DNA from: JANXXV01 sp038200305
GTDB taxonomy: Bacteria > Acidobacteriota > Terriglobia > Bryobacterales > Bryobacteraceae
Length of the DNA stretch: 64,000 nucleotides
Reading direction: 5' to 3'
Assembly (NCBI GenBank): GCA_038200305.1
Contig: JBBPYD010000065.1
Location: forward strand, 1-64,000
Shown: piece by piece, positions 42,909 to 52,014 of the stretch
How positions within the stretch are numbered: position 1 is the first letter of the stretch
How the letters are laid out: each line of letters opens with the position of its first letter
Made by a program: the position numbers and the translations under genes
The notes under the pieces: generated by a model
The model's database searches: none
What the model was told of the DNA's origin: nothing
The model's input: only the letters and a program-made list of their open reading frames with translations

Positions 42909-44375
42909 TTATTTGATAAGCACAGCGGACTTACCCGCAAAATTCAACACAAACGATGGAAAGATGCCGAGGATCAAGGTTGCCACGGCGGAGGTCCAAA
43001 TCGCGGTCTTTAGACCGGCCCCCAGAGGCTGGAGGGAATCCATGGATTCGCCGGGTTCGTGCATGTACATCACAACGATAATTCGCAGGTAGTAGAACGC
43101 GGCTACCGCGCTATTCAGAAGACCGAGGACCGTGAGCCACACCAGATGGGCATCGAGTGCGGCCTTGAATACGTAGAACTTGCCGAAGAATCCGCCGGTG
43201 AGCGGAACCCCAATCATAGAGAGCAAGAAGATGGTGAGCAGCGCGGCGGTAACGGGTTGGCGTTTGCCCAATCCTGCCATCTCATCCACTTGCAGGTATT
43301 TCTCGCCCCGCCGCGCGAAGTGGGTGACTACCGCGAATGCGCCCACGTTCATGAAGGCATACGAGGCGAGATAGAACATGGCCGCCGCGGTGCCGATTTC
43401 GGAATGGGCGGTGACCGCAACCAGTACATAGCCGGCGTGGGCGATTGAACTGTAGGCAAGCAATCGTTTGATATTGTTTTGACGGATTGCGGCGAAGTTG
43501 CCGACAATCATGGTAAGCAGCGCGCAGATCCAGACGATGGGCGCCCAACGGCCTGCGATCGGCTCGAATGCGGTCATGTACACGCGTAGAAAGATGGCGA
43601 AGGCTGCGGCCTTCGGCCCAGCGGACATGAACGCGGTGACTGGAATGGGCGCGCCCTGATACACGTCTGGCGCCCAAACCTGGAATGGGGCGGCCGAAAC
43701 TTTGAAGGCGAAGCCGACGAACATTAATGCGGCTGAGACGCCCGCCAACGCTAAGGAGGGTGCGATGTCGCGGGTGGAGAGGATGCGGCGGATCTCAGTG
43801 AGGTTGGTGGTGCCGGTGATCCCGTAAATCCATGCAATACCGTAAAGCAGAAAAGCGGTAGCGAAGGAGCCGAGCAGGAAATACTTGAGTGCGGATTCGT
43901 TGTTGCGCTTGTCATCGCGCAGGTAACCAGCGAGGATGTAGGTCGCGATGGACGAAATTTCGAGCCCAATGAAGACCATCATCAATTCATTAGCGCTGGC
44001 AAGGATGCACTGGCCCACGAGGGAGAACAACACGAGCGCGTGATATTCGCCGGCTTCCGCCTTTTCGCGCCGCAGGTATTGGCCGGAGCAGAAGACCACC
44101 AGGATGCCGACAACGATGACGAGAACGCGGAAGAAGGTGGCGAAGCCGTCAATCAGCAGCATGTTCTGGAATGCAGGACCGGGGTTCGAGTAAGCGGCAA
44201 TTGCGGCCCAAAGCGCGGCGAATAGCCCAGCGAGAGAGAGGTTCGGCAGGAAACTATGATGACGTTCGCCGATGATGGGTTCCAGCATCATAATGACGGT
44301 TGCGACAACAGTGAGGATGATCTCCGGTAGGAACCGGAAGTACTCGACGCCAGCCGGCATAAAGTTAGCGGGCAT
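42909..44375 (-). CDS. nuoN: NADH-quinone oxidoreductase subunit N
   Basis: Antiporter-like membrane subunit of respiratory Complex I, about 14 transmembrane helices in 488 residues, part of the proton-pumping arm. The antiporter-family lysine/histidine core is seen around LLAYSSIAHAGYVL and FKVSAAPFQVWAPDVY. Last gene of the leftward nuo operon; overlaps nuoM by 11 bp. Confidence 0.95.
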   Translation of the reverse strand: MPANFMPAGVEYFRFLPEIILTVVATVIMMLEPIIGERHHSFLPNLSLAGLFAALWAAIAAYSNPGPAFQNMLLIDGFATFFRVLVIVVGILVVFCSGQYLRREKAEAGEYHALVLFSLVGQCILASANELMMVFIGLEISSIATYILAGYLRDDKRNNESALKYFLLGSFATAFLLYGIAWIYGITGTTNLTEIRRILSTRDIAPSLALAGVSAALMFVGFAFKVSAAPFQVWAPDVYQGAPIPVTAFMSAGPKAAAFAIFLRVYMTAFEPIAGRWAPIVWICALLTMIVGNFAAIRQNNIKRLLAYSSIAHAGYVLVAVTAHSEIGTAAAMFYLASYAFMNVGAFAVVTHFARRGEKYLQVDEMAGLGKRQPVTAALLTIFLLSMIGVPLTGGFFGKFYVFKAALDAHLVWLTVLGLLNSAVAAFYYLRIIVVMYMHEPGESMDSLQPLGAGLKTAIWTSAVATLILGIFPSFVLNFAGKSAVLIK

Positions 44376-46026
44376 TTGCTGTCTCCGCGACCGGCTGAGT
44401 CTTATTCAAATTTGCGGGTATTGTTTTCACCTGATATTCGATACTTGCCTTACTCTGCTCAAGCGTGCGGGCCGTGGCTACGCCAATGGATGGCAGGAAC
44501 GATTGGGACCCCATCCCCATCCAGACCATCAGAATCGCCAGGGGCAGGATGGCGGCCCATTCGCGGCCGGTTAAATCGGGCATGTGCCAGCCATGGCTGT
44601 GCTCTTCTTCCAAGGTCTGCTGGACAGCTTCATCCTCGGCCTCAACCTGAACGGGAACAACGGTTCCAGCGCCGTGGCCCTGACCGTGGCTGCTATCGGC
44701 TTTTTGCCCCGGCATGCGTCCGAAGAAAATTCGCTGATAGAGCCAGAGCATATAGCAGGCGGAGAGAATGACTCCGATTGCGGCGAAGATGCTCCATTGC
44801 ATGTTGACCAATGACGCGCCTTGCAGTACTAAAAATTCGCCGACGAAGTTATTCAAAGTGGGCAAGCCGATGCTGGCGAGGGACGCGAGCAAGAAGATGG
44901 CGGCCAGCCACGGTGCGGCGGTGGCGACGCCGCTGAATGCAGAAATTTCCAAAGAATGCCGCCGCTCGTACAGATATCCGACCAGGATGAAGAGCGCGCC
45001 GGTGGAGATGCCGTGATTCAGCATCTGGTAGACCGCGCCGTCAAGGCCGATCTGATTGAACGAGAAGATGCCGAGCACGACGAAGCCGAGGTGGCTCACC
45101 GATGAGTACGCAACCAGTTTTTTCATGTTAGGCTGCACCAGCGCGACCAACGCGCCGTAGATGATTCCGATAATGGCGAGGACGGCAATCCAGCCGGCAT
45201 TCTCTCGCGAGGCGTTCGGGAACAGCGGCAGGCAAAAACGGAGCAGACCGTAGGTGCCCATTTTCAGCATGACCGAGGCCAGCATGACGGAGCCTGCCGT
45301 AGGCGCTTCGACGTGTGCGTCGGGCAGCCAGGTATGCAGCGGAAAGATGGGAACCTTGATGGCGAAGGCGAAGAAGAACGCCAGGAACAGAAGTGTCTGC
45401 TCGGTATGGGTCAACATCAGCTTGCCGGTGGAGAGGAGGTTCAGCAGAATCGGATAGTCGAATGTGCCGGTCCTGTTGTAGAGAAAAATGATCGCCCCGA
45501 GCATGAGTACTGAACCGGCCATGGTGTACAGGAAGAATTTAACGGCGGCGTAGATGCGGCGGTCGTGTCCCCAAATGCCGATCAGGAAATACATGGGGAC
45601 AAGAGAGATTTCCCAAAACGTGTAAAACAGGAAGAGATCCAGGGCGGCGAAGACCCCGATAAGGCCGAATTCCAGCAGCAACAAGAAGGCGAAGAATTCC
45701 TTCACCCGGTCTTGGACGGAATTCCACGAAACCGCCATCGCGATCGGGGTCAGAAGCGTGGATAACATCACCAGCCAGAGGCTGATGCCGTCGAGGCCCA
45801 CATGATAGTTGATCGGCGGGTAGCTGATCCACGGCGTGTCGGTGATGAACTGGTATTCCGGCCCTCCATGCAGGATCGGGCCGATGAGACCAAGGGACGC
45901 CAGGAAGACCGCAAGAGAGACGATCAGACCGGTCATCCGGATCATTCCCTTGTTTTCTTTCGGGAGGAACAGAAGGATCAGAAAACCGAGAAACGGGATT
46001 GCGATAAGGACGTTCAGGAGGTTCAT
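44365..46026 (-). CDS. nuoM: NADH-quinone oxidoreductase subunit M
   Basis: Antiporter-like pumping subunit of Complex I. Conserved glutamate helix EFGLIGVFAALDLFLFYTFWE and the LVAYSSVSHLGFVVLG segment are present. Near residues 460-505 there is an unusual insertion in a loop before the last helix, rich in His, Glu and Gln (SHGQGHGAG, EEEHSHGWH), which most NuoM proteins lack. 553 residues. Overlaps nuoL by 4 bp (ATGA) and nuoN by 11 bp. Confidence 0.95.
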   Translation of the reverse strand: MNLLNVLIAIPFLGFLILLFLPKENKGMIRMTGLIVSLAVFLASLGLIGPILHGGPEYQFITDTPWISYPPINYHVGLDGISLWLVMLSTLLTPIAMAVSWNSVQDRVKEFFAFLLLLEFGLIGVFAALDLFLFYTFWEISLVPMYFLIGIWGHDRRIYAAVKFFLYTMAGSVLMLGAIIFLYNRTGTFDYPILLNLLSTGKLMLTHTEQTLLFLAFFFAFAIKVPIFPLHTWLPDAHVEAPTAGSVMLASVMLKMGTYGLLRFCLPLFPNASRENAGWIAVLAIIGIIYGALVALVQPNMKKLVAYSSVSHLGFVVLGIFSFNQIGLDGAVYQMLNHGISTGALFILVGYLYERRHSLEISAFSGVATAAPWLAAIFLLASLASIGLPTLNNFVGEFLVLQGASLVNMQWSIFAAIGVILSACYMLWLYQRIFFGRMPGQKADSSHGQGHGAGTVVPVQVEAEDEAVQQTLEEEHSHGWHMPDLTGREWAAILPLAILMVWMGMGSQSFLPSIGVATARTLEQSKASIEYQVKTIPANLNKTQPVAETANAR

Positions 46027-47888
46027 CGGATGCCTCCGGAGAGGCCCATGACCACAATGACCAGGATAGAACCCAGCACCACCCAGGCTGCGTAACTTCT
46101 AATATTTCCGGATTGAAGCCGGCGGAGTGCGCCGCCGATGTTGCGGGAACGGGCGCCGATTCCGTTCACTGTGCCATCGATTAGCCCTCGATCTACACCT
46201 TTCCAGAGGACGCTGCGGGAACCCTGGACGATTGGCTCGACGATGGCCGCGTCATACGCTTCATCGACAAAATACTTGTGATAGAGAAGACGATAGAGGC
46301 CGCTGAAAGTGTTTGCCAGTGAGCCTGCCAGCGACGGGCTGAGCACGTACATGATGTAGGCCAGCGCGATTCCGAACAAGCCCGCACCTACGGCGGTGTA
46401 CTCCAACCATTTTTCGGACTGTTCGGCCAACTTGGGAAACATTGGTTCCAGGAATTGCGGGACAGGCAGGAATCCGCCAATCAGCGAGAGAACCGCGAGA
46501 ACGATCAGCGGCACGGTCATTACTAGGGGCGATTCGTGCGGATGTTTATCGCCCCGGTACTTCCCGAAGAACGCCAAAAACACGGAGCGGAACACGTAGA
46601 AAGCGGTCATTCCGGCGGTCACGACTCCAACCCAATACATCCAGGGAGCGTGATGATAGGCTGCAATGAGAATCTCATCCTTACTGGCTGCCCCGGAGGT
46701 AAAAGGCACGCCAGAAATTGCGAGCGCCGCGCAGAACACGGTAACGAACGTGATGGGAATCTTCTTGGCAAGTCCGCCCATGTGCTGCAGGTCCTGTTCG
46801 CCGCTGAGTGCGTGTATTACGCTGCCGGCGCCCAGGAACAGGAGCGCTTTAAAGAAGGCATGCGTGACTACGTGGAAGATGCCGGCGGCGAAAGCGCCGG
46901 AGCCAAGAGCGAGGAACATGTAGCCGAGTTGAGAAACCGTGGAGTACGCAAACACCTTTTTGATATCGTTTTGAACCAAACCGATGGTCGCCGCCAATAC
47001 TGCGGTGGCGAGGCCGATGATGGCGACGAAATCCATTGCAATGGGTGAGTGGACGAAGAGCGTTGACGACCGCGCGACCATGTACACACCGGCTGTGACC
47101 ATGGTTGCCGCGTGGATCAGCGCGGATACCGGAGTGGGACCGGCCATGGCGTCCGGCAACCAGACGTACAGCGGGATTTGAGCGGACTTACCCATTGCAC
47201 CGAGGAACAACAAAAGGCAGATGCCGGTGAACATGCCGGCACCGGCGTCTACGGGCAATCCTTTCGCGGATTCAAATACTTTGCCAAAATCGAGCGAACC
47301 GAAGTTTTTGAAGATCAGGAACATCGCTAAGAGATAGCCGAAATCGCCGATTCGATTGACGATGAAAGCCTTCTTGCCGGCATCGGCGGCGAATTTTTCG
47401 AGGAAATAAAACCCGACCAGCAGGTAACTGCAGAGCCCGACACCTTCCCATCCGATAAACAGAACCAGGTAATTGGCGCCCAGCACCAGCACCAGCATAA
47501 AGGACATGAACAGATTCAGGTAAGCGAAGAAGCGATAATAGCCATCTTCATGCGCCATGTATCCAGCGGAGTAGATGTGAATGAGCAGGCCGACACCAGT
47601 CACGATGAGCAACATAACGGCGCTGAGCCGGTCTACTGCAAAATCGAACCCAACGTTGAGAGTACCGCTTTGGATCCAGGTGAAATAGCGTTCAATATGA
47701 GCTTCTTCGGCCATTCCCGCGCCGAACATGCCGAGAGCCGAGAGTGTTTTCAACACCCAGAGGAAGGACAGCAAAACGGAGCCAATCGCGACGGCGTTGA
47801 CCAGGCCCTTGCCGGAACGGCGTCCGATCAATCCAGTAATTGCGAACCCGGCGAGGGGGAATACGGGAATCAGCCAAAGTTGATGCAT
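46023..47888 (-). CDS. nuoL: NADH-quinone oxidoreductase subunit L
   Basis: Largest antiporter-like subunit of Complex I, 621 residues, with the long amphipathic lateral helix expected near the C-terminus. Conserved segments include FIGWEGVGLCSYLLVGF (the pump glutamate), AQIPLYVWLPDAMAGPTPVSALIHAATMV and FAYSTVSQLGYMFLA. Fifteen bp after nuoK and overlapping nuoM by ATGA. Confidence 0.96.
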   Translation of the reverse strand: MHQLWLIPVFPLAGFAITGLIGRRSGKGLVNAVAIGSVLLSFLWVLKTLSALGMFGAGMAEEAHIERYFTWIQSGTLNVGFDFAVDRLSAVMLLIVTGVGLLIHIYSAGYMAHEDGYYRFFAYLNLFMSFMLVLVLGANYLVLFIGWEGVGLCSYLLVGFYFLEKFAADAGKKAFIVNRIGDFGYLLAMFLIFKNFGSLDFGKVFESAKGLPVDAGAGMFTGICLLLFLGAMGKSAQIPLYVWLPDAMAGPTPVSALIHAATMVTAGVYMVARSSTLFVHSPIAMDFVAIIGLATAVLAATIGLVQNDIKKVFAYSTVSQLGYMFLALGSGAFAAGIFHVVTHAFFKALLFLGAGSVIHALSGEQDLQHMGGLAKKIPITFVTVFCAALAISGVPFTSGAASKDEILIAAYHHAPWMYWVGVVTAGMTAFYVFRSVFLAFFGKYRGDKHPHESPLVMTVPLIVLAVLSLIGGFLPVPQFLEPMFPKLAEQSEKWLEYTAVGAGLFGIALAYIMYVLSPSLAGSLANTFSGLYRLLYHKYFVDEAYDAAIVEPIVQGSRSVLWKGVDRGLIDGTVNGIGARSRNIGGALRRLQSGNIRSYAAWVVLGSILVIVVMGLSGGIR

Positions 47889-47903
47889 CAGTTATGTTTG
47901 CTC

Positions 47904-48224
47904 TTAATTCTTCATGCTGTCGATTTCATCAATCTCCAGCGTGGAACGATTCTTATAGACGGTCAGGATGATGCCGAGACCGACCGCTGCCTCCGCGGCC
48001 GCAACCACCATTACAAAAAACGAGAAAATCTGGCCATCGACCTGTTTGAATTGGTACGAAAAGGCTATGAAGCTGAGGTTGACGGCGTTAAGCATCAGCT
48101 CAATGGACATGAATACGGTGATGATATTTTTGCGGAACAGAAACCCGGCCACGCCGAGCGAGAACAGAACGGCGCTCAACAGAAGATACCAGGACAGCGG
48201 CACGGATGCCGGAAACTGAGGCAT
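47904..48224 (-). CDS. nuoK: NADH-quinone oxidoreductase subunit K
   Basis: Three-helix membrane subunit of Complex I, 106 residues. The buried glutamates are in MSIELMLNAVNL and VAAAEAAVGLGI, as in the family. Starts immediately after the nuoJ stop with no gap. Confidence 0.95.
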   Translation of the reverse strand: MPQFPASVPLSWYLLLSAVLFSLGVAGFLFRKNIITVFMSIELMLNAVNLSFIAFSYQFKQVDGQIFSFFVMVVAAAEAAVGLGIILTVYKNRSTLEIDEIDSMKN

Positions 48225-48722
48225 TTAGATCTCCTTCCTTGCTAGGACAATCGCGCCAATAATAGCGATGAGAATCAGAACAGAGGTGACTTCAAATGGC
48301 AGCAGATATTGTGTAAACAAGCTGCGTCCGACTTCCTGCGCCGCGCCGCCGGTAAAACTGCCAAAACTGACGCCCGCGGTTTTCGGCAACATACCTTGGA
48401 TGACATAGCTAAGAATGCCGATGAAGACGGCGAAGAGGGGGATGCCGAACCACTTAACCATAGGCGATTTCGCCGATTTGCGCTCTGCTCCCGCGTTCAA
48501 CAGCATGATGACGAAGATGAAAAGCACCATGATGGCGCCTGCGTAAACAATAATTTGAGCCATGGCGAGGAATTCAGCGCCAAGCAACAGATACAGCACT
48601 GCAAGGGACACCATGACGCCCACCAATGAAAGAGCGCTTGAAATGGGATGGGTCTGAACCACAAGACTGATTGCGGAGGCGACCGCGATAAAAGCAAATA
48701 GAAGGAAGAGAGTTGCGTCCAT
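48225..48722 (-). CDS. nuoJ: NADH-quinone oxidoreductase subunit J
   Basis: Five-helix membrane subunit of Complex I, 165 residues, with the conserved helix 3 region QIIVYAGAIMVLFIFVIML that forms the pi-bulge involved in coupling. It follows nuoH directly (6 bp), where nuoI normally lies. Confidence 0.94.
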   Translation of the reverse strand: MDATLFLLFAFIAVASAISLVVQTHPISSALSLVGVMVSLAVLYLLLGAEFLAMAQIIVYAGAIMVLFIFVIMLLNAGAERKSAKSPMVKWFGIPLFAVFIGILSYVIQGMLPKTAGVSFGSFTGGAAQEVGRSLFTQYLLPFEVTSVLILIAIIGAIVLARKEI

Positions 48723-48728
48723 GATGGT

Positions 48729-49907
48729 TTAGGGCCAGAGGGCTACAATGAGCGCGGTTACAAGCAGATTCAGTAGCGCGGCGGGAAACAAGAACGTCCA
48801 GGCGAAGCGCATCAACTGGTCATAACGGAAGCGGGGCAAGGTGCCACGAATCCAAATAAAGACAAATAGCAGAAAGCCAATCTTCGCGATGAACCAGAAC
48901 AGCGGCAAAAGAATGGGCTGCAAAATTGGAATCAGGAACAGAACCGCAATGCCGAAGAAGACGAAAGCGGTGACAGGCAACGTGATCCGGTCGAACGGAC
49001 GGGCCGGGTGCAAACCATGCCAGAGGGCGATGAGGCCGCTGGCTAAAAACAGAGCTGTTGGAATGTACATCGACCCATATTCAGCCGGGAACGGTGCGTG
49101 CCAACCGCCTAGAAACAACAGAGTCGCCACCGCGGTGACCGTCACCATGTTGGCGTATTCGGCCATGAAGAACGCGGCGAATTTCATGCTGCTGTATTCA
49201 ACGTGGAATCCTGCAACCAGTTCATTTTCGGCTTCCGGAAGATCGAACGGCACGCGGTTGGTCTCGGCAAAAGCGGAGATGAGAAAGATGATGAAGCCGA
49301 AAATCTCCGGAAAGACGTTCCAGCGGGGTATGAACCCGAAATAGTAACCAGCCTGCGTGTCCACCAGTTCGCGAAAGCTCAACGTGTTCGAAAGCAGCAG
49401 GGGCGCGGCGATGGCGAGCGCCATAGGCAGCTCATAACTGATCATCTGCGCGGAGCTGCGCAGACCACCGATTAGCGAGTACTTGTTGTTTGAGGCCCAT
49501 CCGGCGAGCGCAACGCCGTAAACGCCAATAGAGGAAAGCGCCAAGACAAACAGCACCCCGATCTTCAGGTCGGTAAGCTGCATCCATGTTTTCACACCGA
49601 ACACATCGATTTCCGGACCGAACGGAATGACTGAAATCGAAATCAGCGCGATGGTCACCGCCAGGAACGGCGCGAGCATGTAGAAGAACTTATTGACGTA
49701 AGGCGGAAGAAGGTCTTCTTTGGTCAGCAGTTTGATAACATCGGCGAGCGGCTGCAATAGACCATGCGGGCCAACGCGCTGCGGGCCGACGCGCAGTTGG
49801 ATGTGCGCCAGCACTTTGCGCTCAATCCATTGCAGATAGGCCAGGGTGGTGAGCAGGATGAACGCAATCAGGCCCGCTTTGATCAAACTAAGAATATAAA
49901 AATTCAT
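48729..49907 (-). CDS. nuoH: NADH-quinone oxidoreductase subunit H
   Basis: Membrane subunit that forms the quinone chamber with NuoB and NuoD. Typical motifs are ERKVLAHIQLRVGPQRVGPHG near the N-terminus, ALSSIGVYGVALAGWASNNKYSLIGGLRS, and the acidic loop AFAETNRVPFDLPEAENELV. 392 residues. One base separates it from nuoG; the next gene is nuoJ, not nuoI. Confidence 0.96.
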   Translation of the reverse strand: MNFYILSLIKAGLIAFILLTTLAYLQWIERKVLAHIQLRVGPQRVGPHGLLQPLADVIKLLTKEDLLPPYVNKFFYMLAPFLAVTIALISISVIPFGPEIDVFGVKTWMQLTDLKIGVLFVLALSSIGVYGVALAGWASNNKYSLIGGLRSSAQMISYELPMALAIAAPLLLSNTLSFRELVDTQAGYYFGFIPRWNVFPEIFGFIIFLISAFAETNRVPFDLPEAENELVAGFHVEYSSMKFAAFFMAEYANMVTVTAVATLLFLGGWHAPFPAEYGSMYIPTALFLASGLIALWHGLHPARPFDRITLPVTAFVFFGIAVLFLIPILQPILLPLFWFIAKIGFLLFVFIWIRGTLPRFRYDQLMRFAWTFLFPAALLNLLVTALIVALWP

Positions 49908-49908
49908 G

Positions 49909-52005
49909 TTACGGAGTATTCACCCCAGACTCGTACAGCCCGGCCGGATGCTCCAGCACAGAGTTGAGCATTTTGGAATACCGGCCAAGCGAACCGGAGG
50001 TGAACAGAGTGTCCCGAGCCGATTGGATCAGATCCGGCCGCGATTCCACGGGCACACGGCCATTCACAGGGCTTGTTTGTGCGGCGCCACCGGTTGCAAT
50101 TACGGGCAATGGAACATTATAACCGCGAATGGTCTTGCGCATCTCGTCGAAGATGGCATCGTGACGCGCCGGACCGAGGTCGAGATGCATTTCCTTCGCG
50201 ATCAGGCCGAAAATTTCGAGATCTGATTTAGTGCCCATGACCTTCAGGGCTTTCTTCAGCCGCTGAACCTCACCGGTAACGTTGGTTACGGTGCCTTCCT
50301 TCTCGTAGGCGGATGCAGCGGGGAAGACAATGTCGGCGCGTTCGGCTGTCTCCGTGAGGAACATTTCATGAACAACGACGAACGCGTTTGCCAAAGCCAG
50401 TTTTGCGTTCTTCAGCGGGTTCGCACCCACCACCCAGAGGACATCCAAGTCGGGGGCGGCCAGCATTTCATGAGTGGCGAGACCGGAGGTTGCGGCTGCG
50501 CGATAGCCAGGCAGCAGGCCGGGGACAAGACCCATGTCCACCGCGCCACGCGAGTTTGAGTAGTCCACCAGGCAGACGTACTTGACCGGGATGCCGAGCG
50601 AATCGCCGAAAGCAACAAGCTTGCGGACTGCATCGCCCTTGATGGCGTCGCCGAAGAGAATCACCAACTCCGATTCTTTCGCAAGCCGATCGCGAAGCGT
50701 TTCTACGGCCTTCAGTTCTTCACCGGGGTTCGCGACGATGCTGGCGATGGCGTACTTGCGTTCACGGACCGGGCCATTCGTAACGGTGTAGGTATGCGAG
50801 GCGTGATGCCGGAAGTTGGCGCGCAACTGGAACGCGAGAAGGGGCTGCTGCTCAGCCAGATCGGCCCCGATGACCAGGCTCGCTTTCGTTTTGTACAGAT
50901 CGGAAACGGTGGCCAGCGCAGCCATTTTGCCGCTGATCGCATCCAGCAGCGTGGTGAGATCGCCGCTGCGATGATGATCGAGATTCTGCGTGCCGAGTCC
51001 CTGACGCGCAAACTTCTGCAGGTAATAATTCTCTTCGTTGGTTGTCCGGTTAGATCCGATGACGCCGAACTTACCGCCACGATTCTTTACTTCAGCGAAC
51101 TTCTGCGCGACTGTCAGAAGCGCGCGCGACCAGGAGACCGGCTCCAGCTTGCCGTTGATCCGCATCAGCGGCGATTGCAGCCGCTCGGGATTCTCAGTGA
51201 AGTCGAAGGCGTAGCGGCCCTTAATGCAAAGGAATTCGCCGTTGACGCCGGAGCGGTCTCGATTATTACCGCGAATGATCTTGTCGTTGCGAACGCCGAG
51301 AGTCGTCTTGCAGCCGTTCGAGCAATGAGTGCAGATCGTGCCGACGTGATTCATTTCCCACGGGCGGGTTTGATACCGGTAGGTGCCGCTGGTCAGCGCT
51401 CCTACGGGACAGATGTCAATGCAGGCGCCGCACTCATCACAGTTCAGGTGATCGCCTTCATTCGGCGCAATTTCAGAAATAACGCCGCGATTCACGATAC
51501 CTAATGCGCCGACGCCCATCCCTTCGTTGCAGATTCGTACGCAGCGATAGCAGAGAATACAACGGGGCGCGTCAAAGAACACGACCGGAGACCACTGCTT
51601 TTCGTCCACGTGCAGTTTGTTTTCCGTGAAGCGGCTTTCGCCCGCCCCGTACCGGAACACCATATCCTGCAGTTCGCACTCGCCGCCCTTATCGCAAACG
51701 GGGCAGTCCAGCGGATGGTTAGCCAGCAGGAATTCCAGCATCGACTTTCGGGCTGCGGCGACAATTGGGGAATCCGTCCGGACAATCATTCCCTCGCCCA
51801 CTGGAATCGTGCAGGAGGCTTGCAACTTGGGAGTCTTTTCGATTTCCACCAGGCACATTCTGCATGCGGCCTGCAAGGACAAGCCTTCGTAATAACAGAA
51901 GGCGGGAATTTCGATGCCGGCCGTCTTGGCAGCGTCAATCAGCAGAGTCCCCGCCGGGGCCTGCACAGCTCTGCCGTCAATAGAAAGGTTTACTGGATCA
52001 GCCAT
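49909..52005 (-). CDS. nuoG: NADH-quinone oxidoreductase subunit G
   Basis: Iron-sulfur subunit of the electron-input module, 698 residues. Seen in order: the [2Fe-2S] domain (CYYEGLSLQAACRMC), the HxxxC/CxxC ligands in HPLDCPVCDKGGECELQDM, two ferredoxin-like [4Fe-4S] sites (CILCYRCVRICNEG; CDECGACIDICPVGAL) and a molybdopterin-oxidoreductase-like domain. The last begins with CTHCSNGC and a fourth cysteine in FLCIKGRY, so an N7-type cluster is probable. It starts 9 bp after nuoF. Confidence 0.95.
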   Translation of the reverse strand: MADPVNLSIDGRAVQAPAGTLLIDAAKTAGIEIPAFCYYEGLSLQAACRMCLVEIEKTPKLQASCTIPVGEGMIVRTDSPIVAAARKSMLEFLLANHPLDCPVCDKGGECELQDMVFRYGAGESRFTENKLHVDEKQWSPVVFFDAPRCILCYRCVRICNEGMGVGALGIVNRGVISEIAPNEGDHLNCDECGACIDICPVGALTSGTYRYQTRPWEMNHVGTICTHCSNGCKTTLGVRNDKIIRGNNRDRSGVNGEFLCIKGRYAFDFTENPERLQSPLMRINGKLEPVSWSRALLTVAQKFAEVKNRGGKFGVIGSNRTTNEENYYLQKFARQGLGTQNLDHHRSGDLTTLLDAISGKMAALATVSDLYKTKASLVIGADLAEQQPLLAFQLRANFRHHASHTYTVTNGPVRERKYAIASIVANPGEELKAVETLRDRLAKESELVILFGDAIKGDAVRKLVAFGDSLGIPVKYVCLVDYSNSRGAVDMGLVPGLLPGYRAAATSGLATHEMLAAPDLDVLWVVGANPLKNAKLALANAFVVVHEMFLTETAERADIVFPAASAYEKEGTVTNVTGEVQRLKKALKVMGTKSDLEIFGLIAKEMHLDLGPARHDAIFDEMRKTIRGYNVPLPVIATGGAAQTSPVNGRVPVESRPDLIQSARDTLFTSGSLGRYSKMLNSVLEHPAGLYESGVNTP

Positions 52006-52014
52006 TTTTGGGTC

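Noticed and set aside
48723..48728. Hidden nuoI between nuoH and nuoJ, or nuoB between nuoA and nuoC
   Set aside because: The gaps are 6 bp and an 11-bp overlap respectively; no frame in the window carries the ferredoxin-type double CxxCxxCxxxCP of NuoI or the NuoB cluster motif.
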